Assembly (NCBI GenBank): GCA_002320005.1
Contig: DCJK01000016.1
Span: 1-64,000, forward strand
Reading direction: 5' to 3'
Length of the DNA stretch: 64,000 bases
Source of the DNA: Firmicutes bacterium UBA1702
GTDB taxonomy: Bacteria > Bacillota > Clostridia > Peptostreptococcales > Anaerovoracaceae
Numbering within the stretch: the first letter of the stretch is position 1; every line of letters starts with the position of its first letter. The notes under the pieces are model-generated. The model worked only from the letters and a program-made list of their open reading frames with translations. It was not told the DNA's origin and ran no database searches. The position numbers and the translations under genes were made by a program. Shown here one piece after another: positions 25,447 to 34,433 of the stretch.

Positions 25447-26535
25447 ATGTATCCGAGATTAGTGATTGATTTAAAAAAACTTAAAAGCAATCTGGACGCC
25501 GTAGCCCACATAACCAAAGACGAAGGGGGCTGCTCGCTGATGATTGTAACAAAGGGTCTTTGCGCAGACAAAGAAATGGTTCATGTTGTTGCAGACCATC
25601 CTGCTGTAGACTTTGTTGCAGATTCCAGAGTGAAAAATATCAGGACTTATGCCGATGAAGTGAGAGAGAAGGGCAAAAAGACCGTTCTTCTGCGTATCCC
25701 TATGCACGATGAAGCGGCAGATGTAGTCAGATATGTGGATCTCAGTTTTAACTCAGAACTTTCCACCATCAGACTCCTTGATCAGGAAGCCGGAAAACTG
25801 GGTGTGAAGCACAGTGTACTCCTGATGATAGACCTTGGCGACCTGAGGGAAGGAATTTTCTATCAGAATGAGGAACTCATTTTCCAGACTGTTGAAGAAA
25901 TTCTCAAGATGGAGAACATTCAGCTGTATGGAATAGGCGTAAACCTTACATGCTACGGTGCAATAATTCCAAAGAATGATAACCTCTCTAACCTGACAGC
26001 AATAGCTTTAAAAATAGAAGAAAAATTCGGAATAAGCCTCAAGATGGTCTCCGGCGGAAACTCCAGTTCAATTTATCTGGTAGAAAAGGGAGAACTTCCT
26101 GAAGGAATCAACAATCTGAGACTGGGTGAGTCGTTCCTGCTGGGAAATGATACCGCGTACGGCACCAAACTTCCGGGTACGACCGGAGATGCCCTGGTAC
26201 TGGAAGCACAGATTGTAGAACTCAAGGAAAAACCTTCTCTGCCGATAGGTGAAGTAGGTGTGGATGCCTTCGGACAGAAGCCTTACTATGAGGACAGAGG
26301 TATCATAAAAAGAGCCATCATTGCAGTAGGCAAACAGGATACCGACATTGACAGTATGGAGCCTGTAGATGATAAGATAGACATTCTTGGAGGAAGTTCC
26401 GACCATATTATACTGGACGTGACCAAATCCGACACTGAATACAAGGTGGGAGATGTGGTAAGATTTACTCTTGGGTATGGAGGAATGCTTAAGACAGCCA
26501 CCAGTGCTTATGTAGAAAAAGCATATATACGCTAA
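25447..26535 (+). CDS. orr: Ornithine racemase (PLP)
   Basis: A 362-residue fold-type III PLP enzyme of the alanine racemase-like family. Lys36 in MIVTKGLCAD is the expected cofactor lysine. GGNSSS near residue 203 and the end segment RFTLGYGGMLK match the ornithine racemase group. It supplies D-ornithine for OraSE. An AAAGGAGG site lies before the ATG, and a strong terminator follows, marking the operon end. No ornithine transporter is present in the operon. Confidence 0.9.
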   Translation: MYPRLVIDLKKLKSNLDAVAHITKDEGGCSLMIVTKGLCADKEMVHVVADHPAVDFVADSRVKNIRTYADEVREKGKKTVLLRIPMHDEAADVVRYVDLSFNSELSTIRLLDQEAGKLGVKHSVLLMIDLGDLREGIFYQNEELIFQTVEEILKMENIQLYGIGVNLTCYGAIIPKNDNLSNLTAIALKIEEKFGISLKMVSGGNSSSIYLVEKGELPEGINNLRLGESFLLGNDTAYGTKLPGTTGDALVLEAQIVELKEKPSLPIGEVGVDAFGQKPYYEDRGIIKRAIIAVGKQDTDIDSMEPVDDKIDILGGSSDHIILDVTKSDTEYKVGDVVRFTLGYGGMLKTATSAYVEKAYIR

Positions 26536-26552
26536 ATGAAATAGCCATTGAG

Positions 26553-26591
26553 ACAGCCTCAGGCAGCATAGAACTGCGAGGCTGTTTTTTT
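26553..26591 (+). terminator. Terminator of the ornithine operon
   Basis: ACAGCCTC (26553-26560) and GAGGCTGT (26578-26585) form an 8-bp stem, with GGCAG/CTGC pairing in the loop, followed by seven T. Confidence 0.9.
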
Positions 26592-26675
26592 AAAAAAAAT
26601 GTAACGAAACAGAGAGTGAGTTGTATATGTAGTAAAAGGGTTAAAGATAAAAACTGCAGTGAAAGGAGTATTGAG

Positions 26676-27113
26676 ATGTTGAAGGGTCAAGGGAAAAAAC
26701 TGGGCAGAGCTGCATATTCGATGTTTGTATTTTTTTTCATTGCCATAAGTTCAGCCATGAGAGGGGCAACTCTTCCGGGAAGATTTGATTATGCGCTGAA
26801 TTTTTTGGCAATCATGGCCATGGGGCTGATATTTACCGTCCTTGAAATCGTTGTGGAAACAGTCTGTGAAAACAGGATTAAAACAGCAACTGCTCAGGGG
26901 TGCAGCAGCCGGTTGATAGTACGCATAAAGACCATGAAGGGAATGGGAGAGGTCATGCTTATAATACTGGCAGCTTTTACATATGCAGAGATCCTCAGGA
27001 TGGTAGGATTCTCAGATGTTCCCGAGGCAACCACATTGTTCACTGCCGCCTGCATATTTTTCCCTGTGGCGACGGTAGGAATACTGATATACAACAGAAA
27101 GAAAGTGTTGTAA
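26676..27113 (+). CDS. Small four-helix membrane protein of unknown function
   Basis: A 145-residue protein with four hydrophobic helices (about residues 15-30, 42-60, 93-112 and 120-138) separated by a basic loop. Start ATG 26676 is chosen because GAAAGGAG lies seven bases upstream; an in-frame extension to 26616 lacks a comparable site. I do not recognise the family; it is broadly like DUF3021-type proteins but not confidently. It stands 72 bases before a sigma-factor gene. Confidence 0.6.
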   Translation: MLKGQGKKLGRAAYSMFVFFFIAISSAMRGATLPGRFDYALNFLAIMAMGLIFTVLEIVVETVCENRIKTATAQGCSSRLIVRIKTMKGMGEVMLIILAAFTYAEILRMVGFSDVPEATTLFTAACIFFPVATVGILIYNRKKVL

Positions 27114-27185
27114 AAATACGAACTTCAAACCACAGATGTTTTAAATATGCAATGCATATGTTAAAATGTCTGTGGGGGAAGGGAA

Positions 27186-27728
27186 ATGTCAAAAGAACGC
27201 GAGAAGTATTACGGTACATTCGAAGAACTGTATCTGGAAAATTACAGATTACTGTTTGTCATGGCAGGGGACTACAGCAGGGATGATCATGAAAAAAAAG
27301 ACATCTGTGCTTTAGTATGGGCAAAAGTTGCTGAAGACATTCCAAAGTACATGGCTAAAAGTGAAAAAGAGCTCCGCAATTATCTGAGGATAATGATAAG
27401 AAACACAGCATTGAATTATCTGCGAAAGGAAGAACGTGAAAAAATAAAGCTGAAAGAAGCATATGAGCTGGATACAAGAGAGAGCGCAGGGCTCAAGACC
27501 GAAGTATTTTACCTCCGGGAGGAGAGATATCTTAAGGATGCAATAAAGGTCCTTTTACCGGAAGAAAAAGAACTTATAATATTGAGATTTTACATGGGGA
27601 AAAAGGCCGGTGAAACAGGAGAACTTCTGGGAATCACCGAGGGCAACGTCAGAATAAGACAGATGAGGATTCTGGCAAAACTCAAAAGAGAAATACAGAG
27701 ATTGATGAAAGAGGAAGAAGTGGAATGA
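27186..27728 (+). CDS. ECF-type sigma-70 family sigma factor
   Basis: A 180-residue sigma factor with region 2 (around LRNYLRIMIRNTALNYLRKE, about residues 68-87) and region 4 (ELIILRFYMGKKAGETGELL to GNVRIRQMRIL), as in extracytoplasmic-function sigma factors. It overlaps the next gene by four bases (ATGA). An extended -10 like TGTTAAAAT lies about 20 bases before the start. Target promoters are not known. The N-terminal YGTFEELYLENYRLLF is typical of the RpoE-like domain. Confidence 0.83.
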   Translation: MSKEREKYYGTFEELYLENYRLLFVMAGDYSRDDHEKKDICALVWAKVAEDIPKYMAKSEKELRNYLRIMIRNTALNYLRKEEREKIKLKEAYELDTRESAGLKTEVFYLREERYLKDAIKVLLPEEKELIILRFYMGKKAGETGELLGITEGNVRIRQMRILAKLKREIQRLMKEEEVE

Positions 27729-28471
27729 CGAAAAAGGACAGGCTGACAATTTCATCAGATGGGATATTAAAAAAGGCGGCTCTTGAAGCAGAAAAGGAAG
27801 CTCGCCGGCAGATGGGCAATTATTGCAGCCGGGCGAGAGAACTCCCTGATGACTGTGAAGCCATAGATGAAGAGTTTCTTGCATTTGCCAGAGCGTATGA
27901 TGCCAAGCATAAAAAGCCTCCAAAAAAGACCTTTGCAGGCATGAACCGCGTCGCAAGATTTGCAGCAATATTCATTGTGTGCATTGTGAGCGCCGGCGTG
28001 ATTACGGCAGGCGTATCACATGCGTTTAAGTATAAGAGCTTTGATGTGGTATTCTATCAGGAAGAGGGAGGAGTAAGCCTGACTCCCGAAGCACCTGAAG
28101 AGGATTTCATGGCAGTTGACATAAAAGGATACTGGTACCCTGATTATCTGCCTGAAGGATGCAGTCTGGATTCATACACAGAAAACAAATCATCGACCGT
28201 ATTATATTTTAAAAACGAGGAACAGAACTATGATGTGAGACTTTTTGAATATAGAGCAAAGGGATTTTCCATGACAAACAATACCCGGTGTCAGACCATG
28301 GAAAAGGTTGTAATAGGCGACTCAGAGGCATATCTGTTTTACAACGGGGAAGACAGATATTGTTATGTGGTATGGCAGGCAGACGACAGAGTGTTAACTT
28401 TGCGGGCTGACAATTTCACGGACACCGAAGAACTCCTTAAAATAGCAAAAAGTGTAACTCACCATAATTGA
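27725..28471 (+). CDS. Membrane anti-sigma-like protein with DUF4367
   Basis: A 248-residue protein with a charged cytoplasmic N-terminus, one transmembrane segment (about residues 79-97) and an outer DUF4367 domain beginning at the GYWYPDYLPEGC segment. This is the common architecture of proteins encoded with small clostridial sigma factors. The four-base overlap with the sigma gene supports an anti-sigma partnership. No HxxxCxxC zinc anti-sigma motif is visible, so binding would use another surface. Confidence 0.78.
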   Translation: MTKKDRLTISSDGILKKAALEAEKEARRQMGNYCSRARELPDDCEAIDEEFLAFARAYDAKHKKPPKKTFAGMNRVARFAAIFIVCIVSAGVITAGVSHAFKYKSFDVVFYQEEGGVSLTPEAPEEDFMAVDIKGYWYPDYLPEGCSLDSYTENKSSTVLYFKNEEQNYDVRLFEYRAKGFSMTNNTRCQTMEKVVIGDSEAYLFYNGEDRYCYVVWQADDRVLTLRADNFTDTEELLKIAKSVTHHN

Positions 28472-28480
28472 AAATTGTCG

Positions 28481-28577
28481 CAAGCATCGCCCTGCTGTAA
28501 CATATCATACAGGCAGAGCGGTGCTTGTGACTTGGAGCGTATAGAAAGCGGGCTCTGATTTTACAGAACCCGCTTTT
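28481..28577. terminator. Two hairpins between convergent genes
   Basis: The first pairs CAAGCATCGCCCTGC (28481-28495) with GCAGAGCGGTGCTTG (28513-28527), imperfectly. The second pairs AAAGCGGG and CTG with CAG and CCCGCTTTT (28545-28577) and can end transcripts from both sides. They separate the DUF4367 gene from the opposite-strand flavodiiron gene. Confidence 0.75.
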
Positions 28578-28586
28578 GATCTGAGA

Positions 28587-30446
28587 TTAAATTTTTTCAA
28601 AATCATCAGCGCCATGTTTACAGAGAGGACAGATAAAATCATCCGGCAGAGTATCGCCTTCATAAACATATCCGCAGATCTTGCAGACATAACCGTGTTT
28701 TTCCTCCTCTATCTTTGGCTGCGGCTTCGGTTTGATATGATCAAAGTAATATGCGTAAGTAACCGAAGGATCCGTGTTGAGAATCTGGGCCTCAGTAACC
28801 TCAGCCACAAAGAGAGTATGCGAGCCATAGTCGTAGGAGTCCACAACTTTGGCAGACATAAATGCATTGGTTCCTTCCGTAACATATAAAAGACCGTTAG
28901 CGCTGCGGGCAACGCTGCTTTCAAAGCCTTCAAATTTATCGGTATCTCTTCCGCTCTGGAATCCGAAACGCTTAAACGTATCAAAAGATGTCTTTTCCGA
29001 CAGGAATGAGATGTTGAACATGCCGGTGGCCATTATCATATCATGAGTGTGATTAGCTTTGTTAACCGCAATGTTGATTCTGTTAGGAGAGGAAGTCAGC
29101 TGAGCTGCAGTATTGATTATGCATCCATTGTCTTTTCCGTCAGCTTGAGCAGAGAGGACAAACAGACCGTAAGAGAACTTCTGCATGGTTTTAGGGTCAA
29201 CCTCTGCAGCTGCCACAGCAGCTTCATCGACTACAGGCTTTTCGAAGCGAGGGATTGTTGCCGAAATGGCTTCAACCAGTGCGTCGATCTGGGCTTCCTG
29301 TTCAGGCTTGAGTGATGACTTGAGAGTGAGGGTCTCATCAAGGATTGTCATATTGGAACAGGAACCTATAATATCTTTCATGAGCTTGCCGCTGGTAGGC
29401 GCCCACGATCCGTTCTCCACGAAGGCGACGGTTCTGTTCTGGATGTTATGAGCAGCAAGATCGTGAAGCAGTTCCTCCATAGAAACGAAAATGCCTGCGT
29501 TGTATGTGGTTGAAGCAAAGAGCAGGTGGCTCCATCTGAAAGCGGCAGCAATAATTTCTGAAGCAGGGGTAACAGAAACATCGTACATTACCGTGTTTAT
29601 ACCCCGGTCGCGGAGCCTTGAAGAGATGATCTCCGCTGTATTTTCAGTGTTGCCGTATACTGATGCATAGGCAATCATCACACCCGTGTCTTCCGGAGTA
29701 TAGGTGCTCCATTTTACATATTTATCAAAGAAATCCTCCAGATTTCTTCTCCATACGAAACCGTGAAGAGGGCATATCATTTTCAGGTCAACAGCATGAA
29801 GCTTCTTTAAGAGAGCCTGAACCTGATTTCCGTACTTTCCGACGATATTGCAGTAATAGCGACGAGCTTCGCTCATGTAGTCATTGGCAAAATCCACCTC
29901 ATCTGCAAAGATTGCTCCGTTAAGGGCTCCGAAAGTTCCGAAGGCATCGGCGGAAAAAAGAGTTCCTGTAGTCTCGTCATATGTAACCATTACTTCAGGC
30001 CAGTGAACCATAGGCGCCATAAAGAATCTGAGCGTATGGTGCCCTGTGTTGAGGGTTGTGCCTTCTTTTACAACAAAAGCTTTTTTTGAAAGATCCAGAT
30101 TAAAGAACTGAGTTATCATGTCCAGAATCTTCTGATTGCATACAACCTTGACATCTGGATATCTGAGCAGAAGTTCACCGAGAGTTGCCGAATGGTCCGG
30201 CTCCATATGTTGAATAACTACGAAATCAAGATTTCTGCCACCTAAAGCGTGCTCGACATTCTGGAAAAAAACTCCTCCTACGGCCTTGTCCACCGTATCG
30301 AAAAGAACCGTTGTATCGTCCAGCAGCAGATAAGAATTGTATGAAACGCCGTTGGGAACTGAATACACTCCTTCAAACATTGCCAGACGCCTGTCGTTGG
30401 CGCCGACCCAGATAAGATCATCTGTTATTTTTTTTGTACAGTACAT
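28587..30446 (-). CDS. Flavodiiron protein fused to flavin reductase and rubredoxin
   Basis: A 619-residue cytoplasmic oxygen (or NO) reductase. Residues 1-250 form the metallo-beta-lactamase diiron domain with ligands His80, Glu82, Asp84 and His85 in HMEPDH, and His in CPLHG. About 255-400 is a flavodoxin domain (ASVYGNTENTAE is the FMN phosphate loop). About 425-570 is a flavin reductase-like domain. The end is a rubredoxin with CKICGY and CPLCK iron ligands. The fusion joins modules that are separate FprA and Hrb proteins in Moorella, so electrons could pass internally. It likely protects the anaerobe from oxygen. Confidence 0.92.
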   Translation of the reverse strand: MYCTKKITDDLIWVGANDRRLAMFEGVYSVPNGVSYNSYLLLDDTTVLFDTVDKAVGGVFFQNVEHALGGRNLDFVVIQHMEPDHSATLGELLLRYPDVKVVCNQKILDMITQFFNLDLSKKAFVVKEGTTLNTGHHTLRFFMAPMVHWPEVMVTYDETTGTLFSADAFGTFGALNGAIFADEVDFANDYMSEARRYYCNIVGKYGNQVQALLKKLHAVDLKMICPLHGFVWRRNLEDFFDKYVKWSTYTPEDTGVMIAYASVYGNTENTAEIISSRLRDRGINTVMYDVSVTPASEIIAAAFRWSHLLFASTTYNAGIFVSMEELLHDLAAHNIQNRTVAFVENGSWAPTSGKLMKDIIGSCSNMTILDETLTLKSSLKPEQEAQIDALVEAISATIPRFEKPVVDEAAVAAAEVDPKTMQKFSYGLFVLSAQADGKDNGCIINTAAQLTSSPNRINIAVNKANHTHDMIMATGMFNISFLSEKTSFDTFKRFGFQSGRDTDKFEGFESSVARSANGLLYVTEGTNAFMSAKVVDSYDYGSHTLFVAEVTEAQILNTDPSVTYAYYFDHIKPKPQPKIEEEKHGYVCKICGYVYEGDTLPDDFICPLCKHGADDFEKI

Positions 30447-30530
30447 AGGGAAATCCCTCCTTTAAGTTAGCTTGAAACGTATATAACAAATATACCCTTT
30501 TATAATAACCCAGTAACATTAAAAAATAAA

Positions 30531-30600
30531 TGCCCATACCTTAAATTTTAATGATTTTTAATTCCGCGCAGGATTCTTCGGACATAAGGAGATCTGGGCA
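30531..30600. other. Structured region downstream of the HD gene
   Basis: TGCCCA (30531-30536) and TGGGCA (30595-30600), plus CCTTA (30539-30543) and TAAGG (30585-30589), can form a long stem enclosing CCG/CGG hairpin bases. It follows the minus-strand HD gene and precedes the flavodiiron promoter. A terminator or small RNA is possible; nothing else is seen between 30447 and 30637. Confidence 0.35.
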
Positions 30601-30637
30601 TAGATTTTAAGCGTTAGGCTGTGGTCATACCTTGCCG

Positions 30638-31294
30638 CTACATCATCTGCTGACCGTTTATGATGAGGGAGAAGGACACGTTGAGAGCTTCTGCGGCTTT
30701 TCTGCACAGCATCATGCGGCCGAGAAATATCTCGAAATACTCCATAAGGGTACACCCTGCAGTATCTATGGTCAGAGAGAGACATATATCATCCTTGGTC
30801 ACATGAACTTTGGAGGATGTGACAGAATAATTGACACGGTCATGTATATCAAACTGCGCTTGAGAGCGGTTGCGGACACGGCTTCTGCGAACATCTGTCT
30901 TGTCAGCGATAATCAATGCCGCAGCCACAGGGTTGACAGGGAAAGCCGTAGACTCATCGTGATTGCCTATGGCCGTGACAACTGTGGCGATGTCATCGGA
31001 ATCCATATTCATTCTGTCCAGCAGTCTGAAGGCCATTACGGCTCCGCTCTGAGCGTGATCCACTCTGTTGACTACATTTCCGATGTCGTGGAGATAGCCT
31101 GCGATGCGAGCCAGTTCTACCTGATGTTCGGAATATCCCAGAAGATGTAATATACGTCCGGCCAGTTCCGAAACTTTGTGAACATGCGGAAAACTGTGTT
31201 CGGTATATCCCAGAGCCACCAGAGATTCATCAGCTTTTGTGATATATGTTTTAATGTCCTTGTTTGCTTTTATATCTTCAAAAGTTATGTTCAT
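30638..31294 (-). CDS. HD-domain phosphohydrolase
   Basis: A 218-residue protein with an HD metal site: His in HVHKV, then YLHDIGN with the His-Asp pair (about residues 68-74), and GNHDE later. This places it among HD/HDIG hydrolases that act on nucleotides or phosphate esters. A C-terminal region from about residue 140 does not match a known catalytic domain. It starts four bases after the DUF2804 gene on the same strand. The substrate is unknown. Confidence 0.75.
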   Translation of the reverse strand: MNITFEDIKANKDIKTYITKADESLVALGYTEHSFPHVHKVSELAGRILHLLGYSEHQVELARIAGYLHDIGNVVNRVDHAQSGAVMAFRLLDRMNMDSDDIATVVTAIGNHDESTAFPVNPVAAALIIADKTDVRRSRVRNRSQAQFDIHDRVNYSVTSSKVHVTKDDICLSLTIDTAGCTLMEYFEIFLGRMMLCRKAAEALNVSFSLIINGQQMM

Positions 31295-31298
31295 TTTG

Positions 31299-32396
31299 TC
31301 ACCATTTGTTAAAAACCTTTTCGGCGAAGCCTATAAAATCCTTAATTTCTATAACCTTACCGTCGTCAAGAATCGCCTTGCCGCTGAATCTCCCGAACAC
31401 TTGATGCTGATCGGAACAGATAAGCTTGATGTCGGTGCAGGATGCTCTGTCTATAACAGGTACAAAATCCATTTCAAAGCGGCCGTCGTCGCTGGTGAAG
31501 GTCCAAGGGCTCATGTAATCCTCTGTCATTTCTGCCGTGTCAGTTTCCATGCCGCCTGAACCGCAGCAGCCTCCCCTGGTGACAAACTTTTTGCTCTTCA
31601 TAGGAATATTGAATGTCACCTGACTGAGCTTATGAGCTTTTCCACCGTAAAAAAGCATGTTTTCACTGGCAGCAGAAGTGTCTCCGAAACCGTAACCTAT
31701 ATTGAACCCGAAAGGGATTCCGTCTACGCTGCCTGAGGCGCTTCCCCAGTACCAGGTATTTTTGTAGGTCCATACACCACGGCCCCAATCAAGAACACCG
31801 AAAGCCTCGCCCTCTTTAAATTCATACAGCTTTTCACCCCAGGTCACGATGCCGGAAGCAGGCATGCAGTTTATCTTCTGATTGTAATAAAAAGCGGTGT
31901 CCTTCTCAGCAAAAGGAGTGGCGATGACCATGGACTCGGTTTCCGGACATTCCAGTCGGATGAGTCCGTTTAAAGGTTTTCCGTCGCAGAAATTTTCCAT
32001 ACGGAAGGAAAGAATGCGATGATCACCATTATGTTTATACTCAATGCTGTATTTTTTATTTCCGCTGGAGACATTGCCCATGTCGCTGGATGGCGGAAGA
32101 TTGCGCTTGCCCAGAGTCATGAAGGACATGGGACTTTTTGTGTGACACCATGGAATTCTGAAATCCAGCAGCGAAATGCTGTCCAGACCCATGTAGGAGT
32201 TGTCGGCAACTGTCAGTGCTACGGCAAAGTCATCGGTGGTGATCAGATAGTAATCCCACTCTTTTATTCTCAGCTTGCCGGCTCTGATAGCTTTTCTGTC
32301 ATAATCCATAAGAAGTCCTTTTGTGTATCCGGGCTCCATCAGATGTCCCTTTTCATCAAGAAGAGGGTGACGGGAAGTGATTTCATGCTGATTCAT
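31299..32396 (-). CDS. DUF2804-family protein
   Basis: A 365-residue protein resembling DUF2804 across its length. Typical segments are FGVLDWGRGVW and the opening SRHPLLDEKG. It is rich in Trp, Tyr and Gly strand stretches, suggesting a lipocalin-like or calycin-type beta structure, as proposed for related families. No signal peptide or membrane segment is visible, so it is probably cytoplasmic. Function is not known. GGGAGG lies before the ATG, and the gene is divergent from the endonuclease IV gene. Confidence 0.75.
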   Translation of the reverse strand: MNQHEITSRHPLLDEKGHLMEPGYTKGLLMDYDRKAIRAGKLRIKEWDYYLITTDDFAVALTVADNSYMGLDSISLLDFRIPWCHTKSPMSFMTLGKRNLPPSSDMGNVSSGNKKYSIEYKHNGDHRILSFRMENFCDGKPLNGLIRLECPETESMVIATPFAEKDTAFYYNQKINCMPASGIVTWGEKLYEFKEGEAFGVLDWGRGVWTYKNTWYWGSASGSVDGIPFGFNIGYGFGDTSAASENMLFYGGKAHKLSQVTFNIPMKSKKFVTRGGCCGSGGMETDTAEMTEDYMSPWTFTSDDGRFEMDFVPVIDRASCTDIKLICSDQHQVFGRFSGKAILDDGKVIEIKDFIGFAEKVFNKW

Positions 32397-32543
32397 ATCT
32401 TGTCCTCCCTTTGTTTTTACTATATTTATAGCATAGCAATTTTTTAAACGGATATCAATAAAAGCAAATAATTTTATAAAAATTTTACCTCTTTCGGCAG
32501 GCTGTGCTATAATTAAAAAAGTATGATATAAAGGAGGCGCGAA

Positions 32544-33374
32544 ATGGTATATTTAGGATGTCATCTTACATCCGCGAAAGGATATGAACACATGGCAAAG
32601 GACGCGATTTCAATAGGTGCGGATACTCTGCAGTTTTTCACCAGAAATCCCAGAGGAGGGGCGGCCAAGGACATTGATGCGGCAGATGTGGACCGTTTTC
32701 TGAAGCTTTCGGCTCAGCATGACTTCGGCAGGATTGTGGCTCATGCGCCTTATACATTGAATCCATGCTCCAAGGAGGCAAAAACCAGAGAATTTGCTCA
32801 CATGGTCATGACAGATGATCTTCAGCGAATGGAATATGTCCCGGGAAATTACTACAACTTTCATCCCGGCAGCCATGTAGGCCAGGGCACGGAGACCGGT
32901 ATCAGGATGATAGCTGATATGCTCAACGACATTATGAAGTCGGAGCAGACAACCACGGTACTTCTTGAAACCATGGCCGGCAAAGGCAGTGAAATCGGCG
33001 GCAGATTTGAGGAACTTCGCGCAATTATAGACAGGGTTAATCTTAAGGACAAAATAGGTGTCTGCCTCGATACATGTCATGTTCATGACGCAGGATACGA
33101 TATAGTAAATAACCTTGACGGGGTTCTGTCAGAGTTTGACAGAGTTATAGGACTTTCCCGGCTCAAGGCACTGCATATAAATGACAGCAAAAATCCCATG
33201 GGGGCTCATAAGGACAGACACGCCTGCATAGGAGAGGGCTTTCTGGGCAAAGAAGCTTTCATAAAGGTGATCACTCACCCGCTGCTTCAGGGACTGCCAT
33301 GTATCCTTGAAACGCCGCAGGAAAGCCTGCAAGGCTACGGAGAGGAAATAAAAATGCTTAGGGAGATGATATAA
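32544..33374 (+). CDS. nfo: Deoxyribonuclease IV (AP endonuclease)
   Basis: A 276-residue TIM-barrel AP endonuclease that cuts DNA at abasic sites. Zinc-ligand regions seen are FHPGSHVG, LLETMAGKG, CLDTCHVHDAGYD and HINDSKNPMGAHKDRHACIG. TATAAT lies about 30 bases before the start and GGAGGCG just before it. The butyrate kinase gene starts on the very next base after its stop. Confidence 0.92.
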   Translation: MVYLGCHLTSAKGYEHMAKDAISIGADTLQFFTRNPRGGAAKDIDAADVDRFLKLSAQHDFGRIVAHAPYTLNPCSKEAKTREFAHMVMTDDLQRMEYVPGNYYNFHPGSHVGQGTETGIRMIADMLNDIMKSEQTTTVLLETMAGKGSEIGGRFEELRAIIDRVNLKDKIGVCLDTCHVHDAGYDIVNNLDGVLSEFDRVIGLSRLKALHINDSKNPMGAHKDRHACIGEGFLGKEAFIKVITHPLLQGLPCILETPQESLQGYGEEIKMLREMI

Positions 33375-34433
33375 ATGACAGACATTTTGGCTGTAAACCC
33401 GGGTTCTACAACTACCAAGATAGCGCTTTTCAGAGATCTTCAGGTGCTTTTTGAGGAGACTATTACCCACGACCCGGAGGAACTGAAAAAAATGGGGGAT
33501 ATTTTCGGCCAGCTGGGTTTCAGAGGAAAGCTCATAAGAAAAGTCCTTGACGAAAAAGAATATGATACGGCAATGCTTTCCGCTGCTGTAGGAAGAGGTG
33601 GAATGATAATCGGCCTGCACGGGGGAGGTTATCGCGTCACTCCAAAACTGTGTGAAGCAATGAGAGATCCCGGCAACCCGCCTCACGCATCCAGCATGGG
33701 CGCCCAGCTTGCGTACGATATTGCTGAGCCGCTGGGTATTCCGGCCTTTATATATGACTCCACCATGGGATGTGAACTCAGTCAGGTGGCAAAGGTTTCA
33801 GGTCTTGAGGGACTGGACAGATATGGATGCTGCCATGTGCTGAATTCAAGAGCTCAGGCGATAAACTATGCCAAATCTACAGGAAGAAATTACAAGGACC
33901 TTAACCTTATAGTATGTCATATGGGCGGAGGTATTTCCGTAAGCGCTCACAAAGAAGGCAGAATAATCGATGACAGCACTTATGATAATGGGCCTATGGC
34001 TCCTGAGAGGACCGGGGGCATCCCTCTGATTCTGTGGACAAAACTGTGCTATTCCGGCAGATATACCGAAGAAGAAGCAGGCAAACTTATAAGCGGCCGG
34101 GGAGGTCTTATGTCTTATCTGGGAGTCACCGACTGCAGACAGGTAGAGGCAATGATAGATAAAGGAAACGAAAAAGCTGCCATCGTATACGAAGCTATGG
34201 CTTATCAGGTGGCAAAAGCCATCGCTGAGATGTCGGTTCCGCTGAAAGGAAAAGTGGATGCGGTGATACTTACAGGAGGAGCAGCTCATTCTGAAAGACT
34301 CACGGGGATGATAAAGGAGTATGCACCGCACATAGGTGAGTATGTGGTTATGCCGGGAGAGGACGAACTTCTGGCATTGGCGTCGGGAGCAGACAGAATC
34401 CTCAGAGGGGAAGAAGAGGAAAGGATATATTAA
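33375..34433 (+). CDS. buk: Butyrate kinase
   Basis: A 352-residue acetate/butyrate kinase (ASKHA fold) that makes ATP from butyryl phosphate. Phosphate-binding segments are VNPGSTTTKIALF at the N-terminus, VCHMGGGISV near residue 180 and ILTGGAAHSERL near residue 295. The usual partner ptb is not adjacent; the gene is placed between nfo and a flavodoxin-fold gene with no spacing on either side. A related branched-chain acid kinase cannot be ruled out. Confidence 0.82.
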   Translation: MTDILAVNPGSTTTKIALFRDLQVLFEETITHDPEELKKMGDIFGQLGFRGKLIRKVLDEKEYDTAMLSAAVGRGGMIIGLHGGGYRVTPKLCEAMRDPGNPPHASSMGAQLAYDIAEPLGIPAFIYDSTMGCELSQVAKVSGLEGLDRYGCCHVLNSRAQAINYAKSTGRNYKDLNLIVCHMGGGISVSAHKEGRIIDDSTYDNGPMAPERTGGIPLILWTKLCYSGRYTEEEAGKLISGRGGLMSYLGVTDCRQVEAMIDKGNEKAAIVYEAMAYQVAKAIAEMSVPLKGKVDAVILTGGAAHSERLTGMIKEYAPHIGEYVVMPGEDELLALASGADRILRGEEEERIY

